DNA from: Mesorhizobium sp. C432A
GTDB taxonomy: Bacteria > Pseudomonadota > Alphaproteobacteria > Rhizobiales > Rhizobiaceae
Direction of reading: 5' to 3'
DNA length: 64,000 bases
NCBI RefSeq assembly: GCF_030323145.1
Contig: NZ_CP100470.1
Location: forward strand, 3,327,001-3,391,000
How positions within the stretch are numbered: the stretch's first letter is position 1; each line of letters opens with the position of its first letter. The notes under the pieces are model-generated. The model saw only the letters and a program-made list of their open reading frames with translations. It did not search any database and was not told the origin of the DNA. This document shows, one piece after another, positions 54,845-64,000 of this stretch. The position numbers and the translations under genes were made by a program.

Positions 54845-56764
54845 ATGGCCCTTACCAATGCTGGTATTGAGGCAGAACCCGTCGAACAATCGAGCCATCC
54901 CGAAATCGAACAGCACAGCACCAAAGTTCTGATGCTGGGCGCGCTCGGTGTGGTCTATGGCGACATCGGCACCAGCCCGATCTACGCCTTCCGGGAAGCG
55001 CTTGTTGCGTCCTCCGGCGGCGAAATCGCCGAGCGCGGCGATATTCTGGGCGTGCTGTCGCTGATCATCTGGTCGTTGACGATTATCGTCACCATCAAAT
55101 ACATCATGTTTGTGCTCAGAGCCGACAACCGAGGCGAGGGCGGCGTGCTGTCGCTGATGGCACTGGCGCGCGGCAGTTTCCCGACCCGCTCGGCGATCAT
55201 CCTGGCCATCGGTATTGTCGGCGCGTCATTGTTCTTCGGTGACGCCGTCATCACGCCGGCAATCTCGGTGCTTTCGGCGGTTGAAGGCATGAATGTCGTT
55301 ACCCCGACCTTCCAGCCCTACGTCGTGCCGCTGACGCTGGTCATCCTTGCGATCCTGTTTTCGGTGCAGCGCTTCGGGACCGGCGGTGTGGCGCTGATCT
55401 TCGGGCCGATCACGGCGGTCTGGTTCCTGGCTATCGGTCTTTCGGGCTTGAACCACATCATCGCCGATCCCGAAATCCTGTGGGCGGTCAGCCCGCACTA
55501 CATCGTCGCCTTCCTGATCAATTCGCCCGATGTCGCCTTCGTGACCATCGGCGCCATCTTCCTCGCCGTCACCGGTGCCGAAGCGCTTTATGCCGATCTG
55601 GGCCATTTCGGCCGCAAGCCCATCGTGCTCGCCTGGCTGGCCATCGTGTTTCCCTGCCTGCTGCTAAACTATGCCGGGCAGGGCGCTTTCGTGCTGGCGA
55701 AGAACGGTCACGTCGGCCACCCATTCTTCGAGATGAACGAAGGCTGGACGCTGATCCCGATGGTGGTGCTGGCCACTGCCGCGACGGTTATCGCCAGCCA
55801 GGCGGTGATCTCCGGCGCCTTCTCGCTGACCCGGCAGGCGGTGCAGCTCAATATGCTGCCGCGCCTCGAAATCCTGCACACGTCGGAACGGCAGTCGGGC
55901 CAGATCTACATGCCGCGCGTCAATGTTTTGCTGGCGTTGGCGGTGATGTTGCTGGTCGTCGGTTTCGGCGAGTCGAGCAAGCTCGCCTCCGCCTATGGCA
56001 TCTCGGTGACCGGCAACATGTTGGTGACGACGGTGCTGCTGTTCGTCGTCATGACCCGCATCTGGAAATGGCGGCTGTGGGTGGCGGTCGCCATGACGGC
56101 GCTGTTCGGCTTCATCGACATCGGCTTCTTCGCCTCCAACATCGTGAAGGTGTTCGAGGGCGGCTGGGCGTCGCTTGCGGTGGCCTTCACCATCGTTCTG
56201 GCGATGTGGACCTGGGTGCGCGGCAGCCGCTATCTGTTCGACAAGACCCGGCGCAACGAAATCCCGCTCGATTTCCTCGCCGGCAATCTGCTGAAGAAGA
56301 AGCCGCAGCTGGTGTCCGGCACCGCCGTGTTCCTGACCAGCGATCCGCAAAGCGCGCCGACAGCGCTGATGCACAGCCTGAAGCACTACAAGGTGCTGCA
56401 CGAGCAGAACGTCATTCTGTCGGTGGTCACCGCCCCGCAGCCGCTGGTGCCCGACAGCGAGCGGGTCAAGATGGAGGCAGTCAACGAGTTGTTCATGCGG
56501 GTGACGCTGACCTTCGGCTATATGGAGCAGCCCAACATTCCGCGCGCGCTGGCGATCTGCCGCAAGCAGGGCTGGAAGTTCGACATCATGACGACGTCGT
56601 TCTTCCTGTCGCGGCGCTCGCTCAAGGCATCGCCCAATTCCGGCATGCCGGTGTGGCAGGACAAGCTGTTCATCGGGCTCGCCCGCTCGGCGGCCGATGC
56701 GACGGAGTATTTCCAGATCCCGACCGGACGTGTGGTCGAGATCGGCACGCAGGTGGCGATCTGA
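54845..56764 (+). CDS. kup: Low-affinity potassium transporter Kup, copy 2
   Basis: ATG at 54845 ([15 protein letters not shown]; parallel to copy 1 [15 protein letters not shown]) is preferred to the GTG at 54836. The 639-residue protein has the same signature [20 protein letters not shown] and 12 segments. The membrane part differs from copy 1 but the final 182 codons are nearly identical at DNA level. Two tandem copies suggest different affinity or regulation in the membrane part with a common cytoplasmic domain. Confidence 0.96.
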   Translation: MALTNAGIEAEPVEQSSHPEIEQHSTKVLMLGALGVVYGDIGTSPIYAFREALVASSGGEIAERGDILGVLSLIIWSLTIIVTIKYIMFVLRADNRGEGGVLSLMALARGSFPTRSAIILAIGIVGASLFFGDAVITPAISVLSAVEGMNVVTPTFQPYVVPLTLVILAILFSVQRFGTGGVALIFGPITAVWFLAIGLSGLNHIIADPEILWAVSPHYIVAFLINSPDVAFVTIGAIFLAVTGAEALYADLGHFGRKPIVLAWLAIVFPCLLLNYAGQGAFVLAKNGHVGHPFFEMNEGWTLIPMVVLATAATVIASQAVISGAFSLTRQAVQLNMLPRLEILHTSERQSGQIYMPRVNVLLALAVMLLVVGFGESSKLASAYGISVTGNMLVTTVLLFVVMTRIWKWRLWVAVAMTALFGFIDIGFFASNIVKVFEGGWASLAVAFTIVLAMWTWVRGSRYLFDKTRRNEIPLDFLAGNLLKKKPQLVSGTAVFLTSDPQSAPTALMHSLKHYKVLHEQNVILSVVTAPQPLVPDSERVKMEAVNELFMRVTLTFGYMEQPNIPRALAICRKQGWKFDIMTTSFFLSRRSLKASPNSGMPVWQDKLFIGLARSAADATEYFQIPTGRVVEIGTQVAI

Positions 56765-56766
56765 GG
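56219..56766 (+). repeat. Near-identical 548-bp 3' segment of the two kup genes (copy 2)
   Basis: Partner of 54158-54705. The sharp boundary at a codon for the Arg-Gly-Ser-Arg after the last membrane segment, with diverged DNA before it, is typical of a gene-conversion tract. Confidence 0.92.
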
Positions 56767-56800
56767 GGTCTCGAAGGGATAAATCGTCGAGGAGGCTAAT

Positions 56801-57841
56801 ATGAGCGGCGAATTGGTGCTGGTCACCGGCGGGTCCGGCTTCCTCGGCGCTCACTGCATCCTCGAACTGTTGAAGGCCGGCTACCGCGTCCGCACCTCCG
56901 TGCGATCGGCCAGGCGCGAAGCCGATGTGCTCGCCATGCTCAAGGCAGGTGGCACGGAGCCCGGTGACGCCCTTTCATTCGCCCATGCCGATCTGATGGC
57001 CGACGCAGGCTGGCCGGCGGCGGTGGCCGGCTGCGATTACGTGCTGCATGTCGCATCGCCTTTTCCGCCCGGCGTGCCCCCGCATGAGGATGACCTGATC
57101 CTTCCGGCACGCGAGGGCGCGTTGCGCGTGCTGCGGGCGGCGCGGGATACCGGGGTCAGGCGCGTCGTGCTCACCTCATCCTTCGCGGCCGTCGGCTATG
57201 GCAAGATGCGCGCGGATGGGCAGCCTTTCAACGAGGAAAACTGGACCGATCCGGCAGGCAAGGTCAGCGCCTATGTGAACTCCAAGACGCTCGCCGAGCG
57301 CGCGGCCTGGGATTTCATCGCCGAGCAGGGCGGCGCGCTGGAGCTTGCGGTCGTCAATCCCGTTGGCATCTTTGGACCGGTGCTCGGCGCGGACCATTCG
57401 ACCTCGACCGAATTTGTCCAGCGCATGCTGAACGGCGCCGTGCCTGGGCTGCCGCGCCTGTCCTTCGGCGTCGTCGACGCGCGCGACGTGGCGGATCTGC
57501 ATGTTCGCGCCATGACCCACCCCGCCGCCAAGGGCGAACGGTTCCTCGCTGTCGCCGGCGATTTCATGACGGTGCGCGAGATCGCGCAGACCCTGAAGAC
57601 GCGGCTCGGGCCGGCGGCGTCGCGCGTCTCGACGCGGGAGTTTCCCGATTGGCTAGTGCGCATCATCGGGCTGTTCAATCCGGAAGCGGCACAACTCGCA
57701 ACGGAACTGGGCAAGATCAAGAACGCCACCAACGCCAAGGCGGTGCGCGTGCTCGGCTGGGCGCCACGCTCGCGCGAAGATGCTTTGATTGCCACGGGCG
57801 AAAGCCTGATCCGGCTGGGACTGGTCAAGCGACGTAAGTAA
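56801..57841 (+). CDS. NAD(P)-dependent epimerase/reductase (dihydroflavonol reductase-like)
   Basis: The 346-residue extended SDR has LVLVTGGSGFLGAHCILELL (TGGxGFLG cofactor motif), VLHVASPFPPGVPPHEDD, catalytic Tyr-Lys in AYVNSKTLAERAAW (YVNSK) and LAVVNPVGIFGPVLG. Close relatives reduce aldehydes or flavonoid-like ketones with NADPH. Substrate unknown. A AGGAGG site precedes the ATG. It follows kup copy 2 by 36 bp and may be read through from it. Confidence 0.92.
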   Translation: MSGELVLVTGGSGFLGAHCILELLKAGYRVRTSVRSARREADVLAMLKAGGTEPGDALSFAHADLMADAGWPAAVAGCDYVLHVASPFPPGVPPHEDDLILPAREGALRVLRAARDTGVRRVVLTSSFAAVGYGKMRADGQPFNEENWTDPAGKVSAYVNSKTLAERAAWDFIAEQGGALELAVVNPVGIFGPVLGADHSTSTEFVQRMLNGAVPGLPRLSFGVVDARDVADLHVRAMTHPAAKGERFLAVAGDFMTVREIAQTLKTRLGPAASRVSTREFPDWLVRIIGLFNPEAAQLATELGKIKNATNAKAVRVLGWAPRSREDALIATGESLIRLGLVKRRK

Positions 57842-57891
57842 TTGTGCGGGAGGCCGAACCTTAAGGGCTCGGCGTCCCGCAATGGCAGCTT

Positions 57892-58782
57892 TCAGCCGGC
57901 CAGTGCAGCCTTGTTCGTCTCCAGAAACTGCTTCAGCGGCACCGACTTTCGGCCGGAGAGTTTTTCGACCGCGTCGGTCACCATGCCGAGGTCACCGGCG
58001 CGGGCGGCGGCGTCGAATGAAACCAGCACCTTGGCGAAGGGTTCAGGCAGGCCGGCCGACTTCATTCCCTCGGTCAGGGCTTCGTCGGAAAGCTGGATGA
58101 CCTTGATCGGCTTGCTGGTGACCTCGGTGACCAACGCCGCCACTTCGGCAGCCGTATACGCACTGGGGCCGGTGAGCGTGTAAGTCGCGCTTTCGCTGCT
58201 GTCCGAGGCGAGCCCCGCTGCGATCGCCGCCGCGAAATCGTCACGCGTGCCGTAGGAAATGGCGCCGTCGCCGGCGGAGGTGTACCACTGACCCGACGCC
58301 AGAACCTGCGGCAACGCCATGAACAGGTTCTCGTTATACCAGCCATTGCGGAATATCGTGTAGGGGATCCCGCTCGCCTTGATCGCCTGTTCGGTGTCGT
58401 AGTGGTCGGGCGCGAAAACAACCGGCGAACCAGGCTCGGGGTTGGGCATCGAGGTGTACAGCAGGTGGCCGACGCCAGCCTGTTTGGCCGCCGTCACCGC
58501 CGCAAGCTGCTGCTCGCGCCGCTTCCCCTGTACCTCAAGTTCGTTGGTCGAGATGACGAGTGCCCGGTCGGCTCCCGCGAAGGCCTCGGCAAGCGATTGC
58601 GGGTCGTTGAAGTCAGCGGCTCTGACGACGACGCCGCGCGCCGCCAGATCGGCAAGGTTGGCGGGTGTACGGGTGGTGGCGATGATGCGGTTTGCGGGGA
58701 TCTTTAATGTGTCCAGCAGGTGGTTGATGACGCCGCGGCCAAGCTGGCCGGAAGCGCCGGTGACGAGAAGGGTTGCGGTCAT
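57892..58782 (-). CDS. NmrA/QOR2-like NAD(P)-binding oxidoreductase
   Basis: The 296-residue atypical SDR starts TATLLVTGASGQLGRGVINH, followed by ATTRTPANLADLAARGVVVR and HLLYTSMPNPEPGSPVVFAP, as in YtfG (QOR2)-type quinone oxidoreductases. It should bind NADPH and reduce quinones or act as a redox sensor. It is divergent from an HxlR regulator gene, an arrangement known for ytfG/ytfH, with a GTCTC-N5-GAGAC repeat between. Confidence 0.9.
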   Translation of the reverse strand: MTATLLVTGASGQLGRGVINHLLDTLKIPANRIIATTRTPANLADLAARGVVVRAADFNDPQSLAEAFAGADRALVISTNELEVQGKRREQQLAAVTAAKQAGVGHLLYTSMPNPEPGSPVVFAPDHYDTEQAIKASGIPYTIFRNGWYNENLFMALPQVLASGQWYTSAGDGAISYGTRDDFAAAIAAGLASDSSESATYTLTGPSAYTAAEVAALVTEVTSKPIKVIQLSDEALTEGMKSAGLPEPFAKVLVSFDAAARAGDLGMVTDAVEKLSGRKSVPLKQFLETNKAALAG

Positions 58783-58824
58783 GGGGGATCCTGAAATTGC
58801 GCCGGGTGGCGGGTGCTTCTGACA

Positions 58825-58839
58825 GTCTCAAAAAGAGAC
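58825..58839. promoter_or_regulatory. Candidate HxlR operator
   Basis: GTCTC-AAAAA-GAGAC, a perfect 5-5-5 inverted repeat between the divergent QOR2-like and HxlR genes, 43 bp before the oxidoreductase start. Confidence 0.5.
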
Positions 58840-58920
58840 CAGCACTAAAATAAGAATTGACCGGCCACCGTAAAGAAGGCAGTTTTTAGGGAGGTAGGCA
58901 CCGCCAGGGAACCAGCAGCC

Positions 58921-59328
58921 ATGGACGGCAAGGTCGTCAATCTGAGAACCAAGCTCAATATATTCAAAGCCACCAGCGATGGCGCAAACATTGCCGATTG
59001 CCCGGTTCGCGACGTGATGCAGGGCGTGAACGGCAAATGGAGTTCGCTGCTGATGGCGGCGCTCGCCGAGCAGCCCTATCGTTTCGGCGAGTTGCGGCGC
59101 CTGGTGCCCGACATCTCGCAGCGCATGCTCACCCAGACGCTCCACGATCTGCAGCGCGACGGCTTTGTTCATCGCGAAGTGTTCCCGACCAAGCCGCCAA
59201 GCGTCGAATACAGCCTGACCGATCTCGGCCGTTCGATGTTCGGCGCCTTGCATCAATTGATCCTGTGGGCCGAACTCAACCATGGTGCGGTGCGCAAGGC
59301 GCGCGCTGCCTTCGACGCCGGTGGCTGA
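58921..59328 (+). CDS. HxlR family regulator
   Basis: The 135-residue winged-helix protein has CPVRDVMQGVNGKWSSLLMA, ALAEQPYRFGELRRLVPDIS, QRMLTQTLHDLQRDGFVHRE and PPSVEYSLTDLGRS, the HxlR pattern. The Cys before PVRDVM is the conserved sensing cysteine of QorR/HypR-like redox members. It probably represses the divergent quinone oxidoreductase gene. Length is normal. Confidence 0.93.
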   Translation: MDGKVVNLRTKLNIFKATSDGANIADCPVRDVMQGVNGKWSSLLMAALAEQPYRFGELRRLVPDISQRMLTQTLHDLQRDGFVHREVFPTKPPSVEYSLTDLGRSMFGALHQLILWAELNHGAVRKARAAFDAGG

Positions 59329-59403
59329 TATTTTGGTCCATGCAGCAAAGGCTTGATTTGACAATGGCGCTGAAGGATTGTCCGGCCAGTAGTTGGGCGG
59401 GCA

Positions 59404-60730
59404 ATGGAAAAATCTCTCGACATCGCGATTGCGGGCGCCGGCCCGGCGGGGCTCGCCACCGCGCTCTATCTCAAGCGCGCGGGCCACAACGTCACCATCT
59501 TCGAACGTTTCGAGGAACCCAAGCCCGTCGGTTCCGGACTGATCCTGCAGCCGACCGGGCTGAGCGTGCTCGCCGATCTCGGCCTGCTCGACGACATTCT
59601 GGCGCTGGGGAGCCGCATCGAGCGTCTGCATGGCGCCGATGCCTCGAGCGGCCGCACCGTGCTCGCCGTGCGCTACGATGCGCAGCCTGGCGGCCGTTTC
59701 GGGCTGGCGGTGCACCGGGCGGCGTTGTTCAACATGTTGTTTCGCGCCGCGCAGCGCCAAGGCATCGCCATCGAAACCGGTGTCGAGATCAGACGCTGGA
59801 CGTCGGTGAGCGGGCGATCCTGATCTTCGACAAGAGCCGAACGGTGGGGGGCCGCAGGGCAGGGCCGTTCGATCTCGTGGTCGACGCCAGCGGCTCGCGT
59901 TCGAAGCTGCGCCGGTGCCTCAACGATCCGGCCCAGCCGCGGCAGCTCACTTACGGCGCGTTCTGGGCCTCGCTCGGTGGCGCCAAGGCTTCGACGAAAA
60001 TGCGCTGCTGCAGCGCTACGACAAGGCCAGCGTGATGATCGGCGTCCTGCCGATCGGCCGACCGGAACCGGGCGGGGAAAAGATGGCGGCGTTCTTCTGG
60101 AGCCTGAAGCCGGCGGATGCCGAAAACGTGCGTGCGGCAGGGCTCGACGCCTGGAAGGCGAGACTGGTCTCGCTGTGGCCACAGTGCGAGGCGTTCACCA
60201 GCCAGATCGACAGCTTCGACCAGCTGTCGCTGGCGCGCTACGGCCATCACACGATGAAGCTGCCGGCCGGCCGCCGGCTGGCGGTGATCGGCGACGCCGC
60301 GCATTCGACCAGCCCGCAGCTCGGGCAAGGCGCCAACATGGCGCTGCTCGATGCGGCAGCGCTCAGCCATGCCTTGGCACAGACGGGCAACGTCGAGGCA
60401 GCGCTGGAAAGCTACGCCCGGGCGCGGCGATGGCACGTCCGGATCTTCCAACTGCTGTCGCTGGCGTTGACGCCGTTCTATCAGTCGGACGGCACGATGC
60501 TGCCCTTCTTCCGCGACAGGCTGGTGGCAACCATCGCCAAAATCCCGCCAGTGCCAAGCGTGCTTGCCTCGATGGTGGCCGGCACGCTGATCGATCCGTT
60601 CAGGCGGATCGGGCTAGAGGAGGTGCACTGGCCAGATCATCCGGCGGGATCAGGGTCGAGAGAAACGAATTTCTCGCACGCAGGAATAGACGCAGCCGCT
60701 GCGGATAGTCCGGCGCCACGGCACCCTTGA
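59404..60730 (+). pseudogene. FAD-dependent monooxygenase gene with two frameshifts
   Basis: Three successive frames together make one aromatic-ring-hydroxylase-like protein. Frame 1 (59404 to ~59795): LDIAIAGAGPAGLATALYLK ... GIAIETGVEIR. Frame 2 (~59796-59975): TLDVGERAILIFDKSRTVGG ... GPFDLVVDASGSRSKLR ... TYGAFWAS. Frame 3 (~59976 onward): RQGFDENALLQRYDKASVM ... RRLAVIGDAAHSTSPQLGQG ANMALLDA. Both FAD motifs (GxGxxG and the GD box) are present but in different frames. The frame 3 tail runs to 60730, overlapping the convergent GST gene by 131 bp; the true C-terminus is probably near 60640. It is likely inactive. Confidence 0.82.
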
Positions 60731-61340
60731 TCGAGGCGCGTTCGCTCAACGCCTTGCGCCAGGCCTGGACCCGCAGCTTCCCGTCCAGCAGGCCGAAATT
60801 GCCGATCCGGTCGAAGGCGTCGAGATAGCGGAAGACCGGGCCGTAGACGGCGTCGACGAGGCAGAAGCGCTGGCCGCTGAACCACGGTCCGGCCTGGTCG
60901 GCCAATTCGTTCTCGACACGATCGAACATGGCTGACAGCGCTGCGGATTCCGCCAGGAAGGCGGCCTCCGTCGATGCCGAGTAGAACCGGCCGATGGCGT
61001 TCAATGTCGCCGAGCCGAACTCGATCCAGGCGCGATGCCTGGCGCGGGCGTAGGCGTCGGCCGGATGCAGAGGATTGGCTTGGGTCTCCTCGAGGAATTC
61101 GAGAATGACGGCGGATTCGAAGATCACTGTCTTCTCGCCGTTTGCGTGGACGATCAGCAGCGGCACCTTGCCCAGCGGCGAAATCGCCTTGAACCAGTCC
61201 GGCTTGTTGGCGAGGTCGATGGTGACGCGTTCGAACGGCACGCCCTTCTCAGTCAGCGAGATCGCGGCGCGCTGGACATAGGGGCATAGATGATGGCTGA
61301 CGAGAATGAGCTTGCCAGTCATTTCATTCTTCTCAGGCAT
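60600..61340 (-). CDS. Glutathione S-transferase family protein
   Basis: ATG at 61340, preceded by GGGGAGAG, is preferred to the in-frame ATG at 61358, which lies inside the upstream Rieske gene end. The 246-residue protein has a thioredoxin-like N-terminal domain (LILVSHHLCPYVQRAAISLT, PLGKVPLLIV, FESAVILEFLEE) and an all-helical C-terminal domain. It should use glutathione in detoxification; an omega-type Cys (HLCPYVQR) suggests thiol-transfer. It is downstream of the Rieske gene with a 1-bp gap, so the two are coupled. Confidence 0.92.
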   Translation of the reverse strand: MPEKNEMTGKLILVSHHLCPYVQRAAISLTEKGVPFERVTIDLANKPDWFKAISPLGKVPLLIVHANGEKTVIFESAVILEFLEETQANPLHPADAYARARHRAWIEFGSATLNAIGRFYSASTEAAFLAESAALSAMFDRVENELADQAGPWFSGQRFCLVDAVYGPVFRYLDAFDRIGNFGLLDGKLRVQAWRKALSERASIKGAVAPDYPQRLRLFLRARNSFLSTLIPPDDLASAPPLARSA

Positions 61341-61341
61341 G

Positions 61342-61647
61342 TCACTCTCCCCAGACATAGTTCAACGCGCCGTCCTCGACGCGCGTCGACAGGAACATCA
61401 GTCGCGACGCTTTTGGCGCCGGACCTTCAAGCCGATCGCCGCTTTCCATATCGAAGGCGGCACCGTGCCATTGGCAGACCAGCTTGCCGTCCTTGCAGTC
61501 GAGCGGCCCGCCGAAATGCAGGCAGACATTGGCGGCGGCACGGACACGCTCGCCGCTGCGCCAGACATGGACCTCGCGGCCGAAGAACGGTGCGATCAGG
61601 CTGCCCGTCTGTGGGACGTCGGCGACTTTGCAAATTTCGTGTTTCAT
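61342..61647 (-). CDS. Rieske [2Fe-2S] ferredoxin-like protein
   Basis: ATG at 61647 gives 101 residues with the Rieske ligands Cys-Leu-His (NVCLHFGGPLD) and Cys-Gln-Trp-His (LVCQWHGAAFDMESG). Such small proteins carry electrons to oxygenases. It is the first gene of a two-gene unit with the GST and is divergent from a MarR regulator, with two GATGCA-N2-TGCAT palindromes between. The frameshifted monooxygenase nearby might once have been its partner. Confidence 0.9.
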   Translation of the reverse strand: MKHEICKVADVPQTGSLIAPFFGREVHVWRSGERVRAAANVCLHFGGPLDCKDGKLVCQWHGAAFDMESGDRLEGPAPKASRLMFLSTRVEDGALNYVWGE

Positions 61648-61683
61648 GGATCTTTCCCGGGTCGATGCAGTCGCATGCATATA

Positions 61684-61724
61684 GATGCAAGTGCATTGAC
61701 CGTCAAGCTTGATGCAACTGCATC
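61684..61724. promoter_or_regulatory. Pair of MarR-type palindromes
   Basis: GATGCAAGTGCATT (61684-61697, one mismatch) and GATGCAACTGCATC (61711-61724, perfect 6-2-6) lie 27 bp centre to centre in the gap between the divergent Rieske-GST and MarR genes. Spacing and symmetry suit two MarR dimers. Confidence 0.72.
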
Positions 61725-61742
61725 TACCGCCTAGGATGGGTC

Positions 61743-62201
61743 ATGATCAAAACAACCACGCCTTCGCCCGAAGCCGTCAAGGCCTGGGCCCGTCTGATGC
61801 GGGTTTCGCGCCAGCTCATCGAAAAGGCGGAAGAGGCTTTGAAGACTAGCGGCTTGCCGCCGCTCGACTGGTATGACGTGCTGCATGAACTCGCCGAGGC
61901 GGGTGAGGGCGGGCTGCGGCCATTCCAGCTGACCGAGCGCACACTGTTTGCGCAGTATAACATCTCGCGGCTTCTGGCGCGCCTCGAGGCAGACGGACTG
62001 GTCGAGAAGCTCAGGGCTGCCGATGACGGCCGCGGCCAGACCATCTGCATCTCGGCCAAGGGCCGTCAGACGCGGCGACGGATGTGGGCTGTCTATGGAC
62101 GGTCGATTGCGGAATTGGTCGGCGCAAAACTCTCCGCTGAGGAGCTGAAGATACTGGCGAGCCTGCTTGGAGAGTTGCGCCATCCGCCCGCCGATGATTG
62201 A
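61743..62201 (+). CDS. MarR family regulator
   Basis: The 152-residue winged-helix protein has WARLMRVSRQLIEKAEEALK, LPPLDWYDVLHELAEAGEGG, FAQYNISRLLARLEADGLVE and DGRGQTICISAKGRQTRRRM, all MarR features. It should repress the divergent Rieske-GST pair and itself through the GATGCA palindromes, with release on binding an aromatic or thiol-reactive compound. Confidence 0.93.
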   Translation: MIKTTTPSPEAVKAWARLMRVSRQLIEKAEEALKTSGLPPLDWYDVLHELAEAGEGGLRPFQLTERTLFAQYNISRLLARLEADGLVEKLRAADDGRGQTICISAKGRQTRRRMWAVYGRSIAELVGAKLSAEELKILASLLGELRHPPADD

Positions 62202-62296
62202 TCCGTCAGAATCTCGTGGTTTGCCCGGCGGCTCTCACGTCGACGATTTTTCTACCTGACCCCTTGCGTCGAGCACAGGATTGCGCAATATGCCGA

Positions 62297-62311
62297 ACCG
62301 TAACGTACGGT
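62297..62311. promoter_or_regulatory. Candidate TetR operator (6-3-6)
   Basis: ACCGTA-ACG-TACGGT is a perfect inverted repeat 33 bp before the TetR start codon. It lies in the 143-bp gap between the MarR and TetR genes, consistent with autorepression. Confidence 0.55.
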
Positions 62312-62344
62312 ACGCCGTTTGAGGCGATCCGGCGACCTCATCGA

Positions 62345-64000
<1,656 letters not shown>

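Overview
The window reads as chromosome of an alphaproteobacterium of the order Hyphomicrobiales, most probably Mesorhizobium or a close relative. The evidence is high GC, a circularly permuted two-piece tmRNA gene with tag ANDNYAEARLAA, alpha-type SspB, DUF1236 proteins behind EcfG-type promoters, a GTTC-N7-GTTC LexA-type box, and palindromic intergenic elements like those of rhizobia. No rRNA, tRNA, CRISPR array, phage or transposase gene was recognised.

Layout. 1-5.3 kb: 3' end of an FAD-linked oxidase, a small membrane protein and a very long AsmA-family protein. 5.2-5.9 kb: two truncated genes abutting (an HTH-regulator tail and the C-terminal end of a ClC channel). 5.9-9.7 kb: RHH protein, DUF4169, sspB, a TetR/MFS divergent pair, and ssrA on the minus strand. 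9.9-15.7 kb: DUF2853, thyA, a frameshifted molbindin gene, modABC and a short ModE-like regulator, and cobF. 15.9-24.1 kb: DUF4424, folA, hflK-hflC-DUF2065-degP, a GNAT gene, serB and miaA. 24.2-33.4 kb: a GGDEF protein, a HerA-like ATPase, small regulators, a flavin monooxygenase, and a LysR gene divergent from a tmpA-tmpB-like organophosphonate pair. 33.7-38.3 kb: a Gly/Asn-rich secreted protein, a two-component system and a compact general-stress cluster. 38.4-41.1 kb: ilv leader/attenuator, ilvI-ilvH. 41.1-49.7 kb: ArsR/desaturase (frameshifted), LysE, an RND pump and a cobalt-type nitrile hydratase operon. 50-57.8 kb: RecD-like helicase behind an SOS-type box, STAS-like protein, pdxJ, two tandem kup genes and an NAD-dependent reductase. 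57.9-64 kb: SDR/HxlR pair, a multiply frameshifted monooxygenase, Rieske/GST/MarR, TetR, and the start of ilvC.

How it fits together. A housekeeping backbone (thyA, folA, hflKC-degP, serB, miaA, ilvIH, ilvC) appears interrupted by accessory modules: molybdate uptake, phosphonate degradation, the stress cluster, nitrile hydratase, potassium uptake and detoxification. Many modules pair a regulator with a palindromic site visible in the adjacent intergenic region. SspB and the tmRNA tag it should deliver to ClpXP lie 2.4 kb apart. The most notable points are three EcfG-type promoters within 450 bp, one driving a 31-residue membrane protein; an ilv leader peptide with attenuator; the TmpA/TmpB-like pair; gene conversion between the two kup genes; and at least five broken or frameshifted genes.
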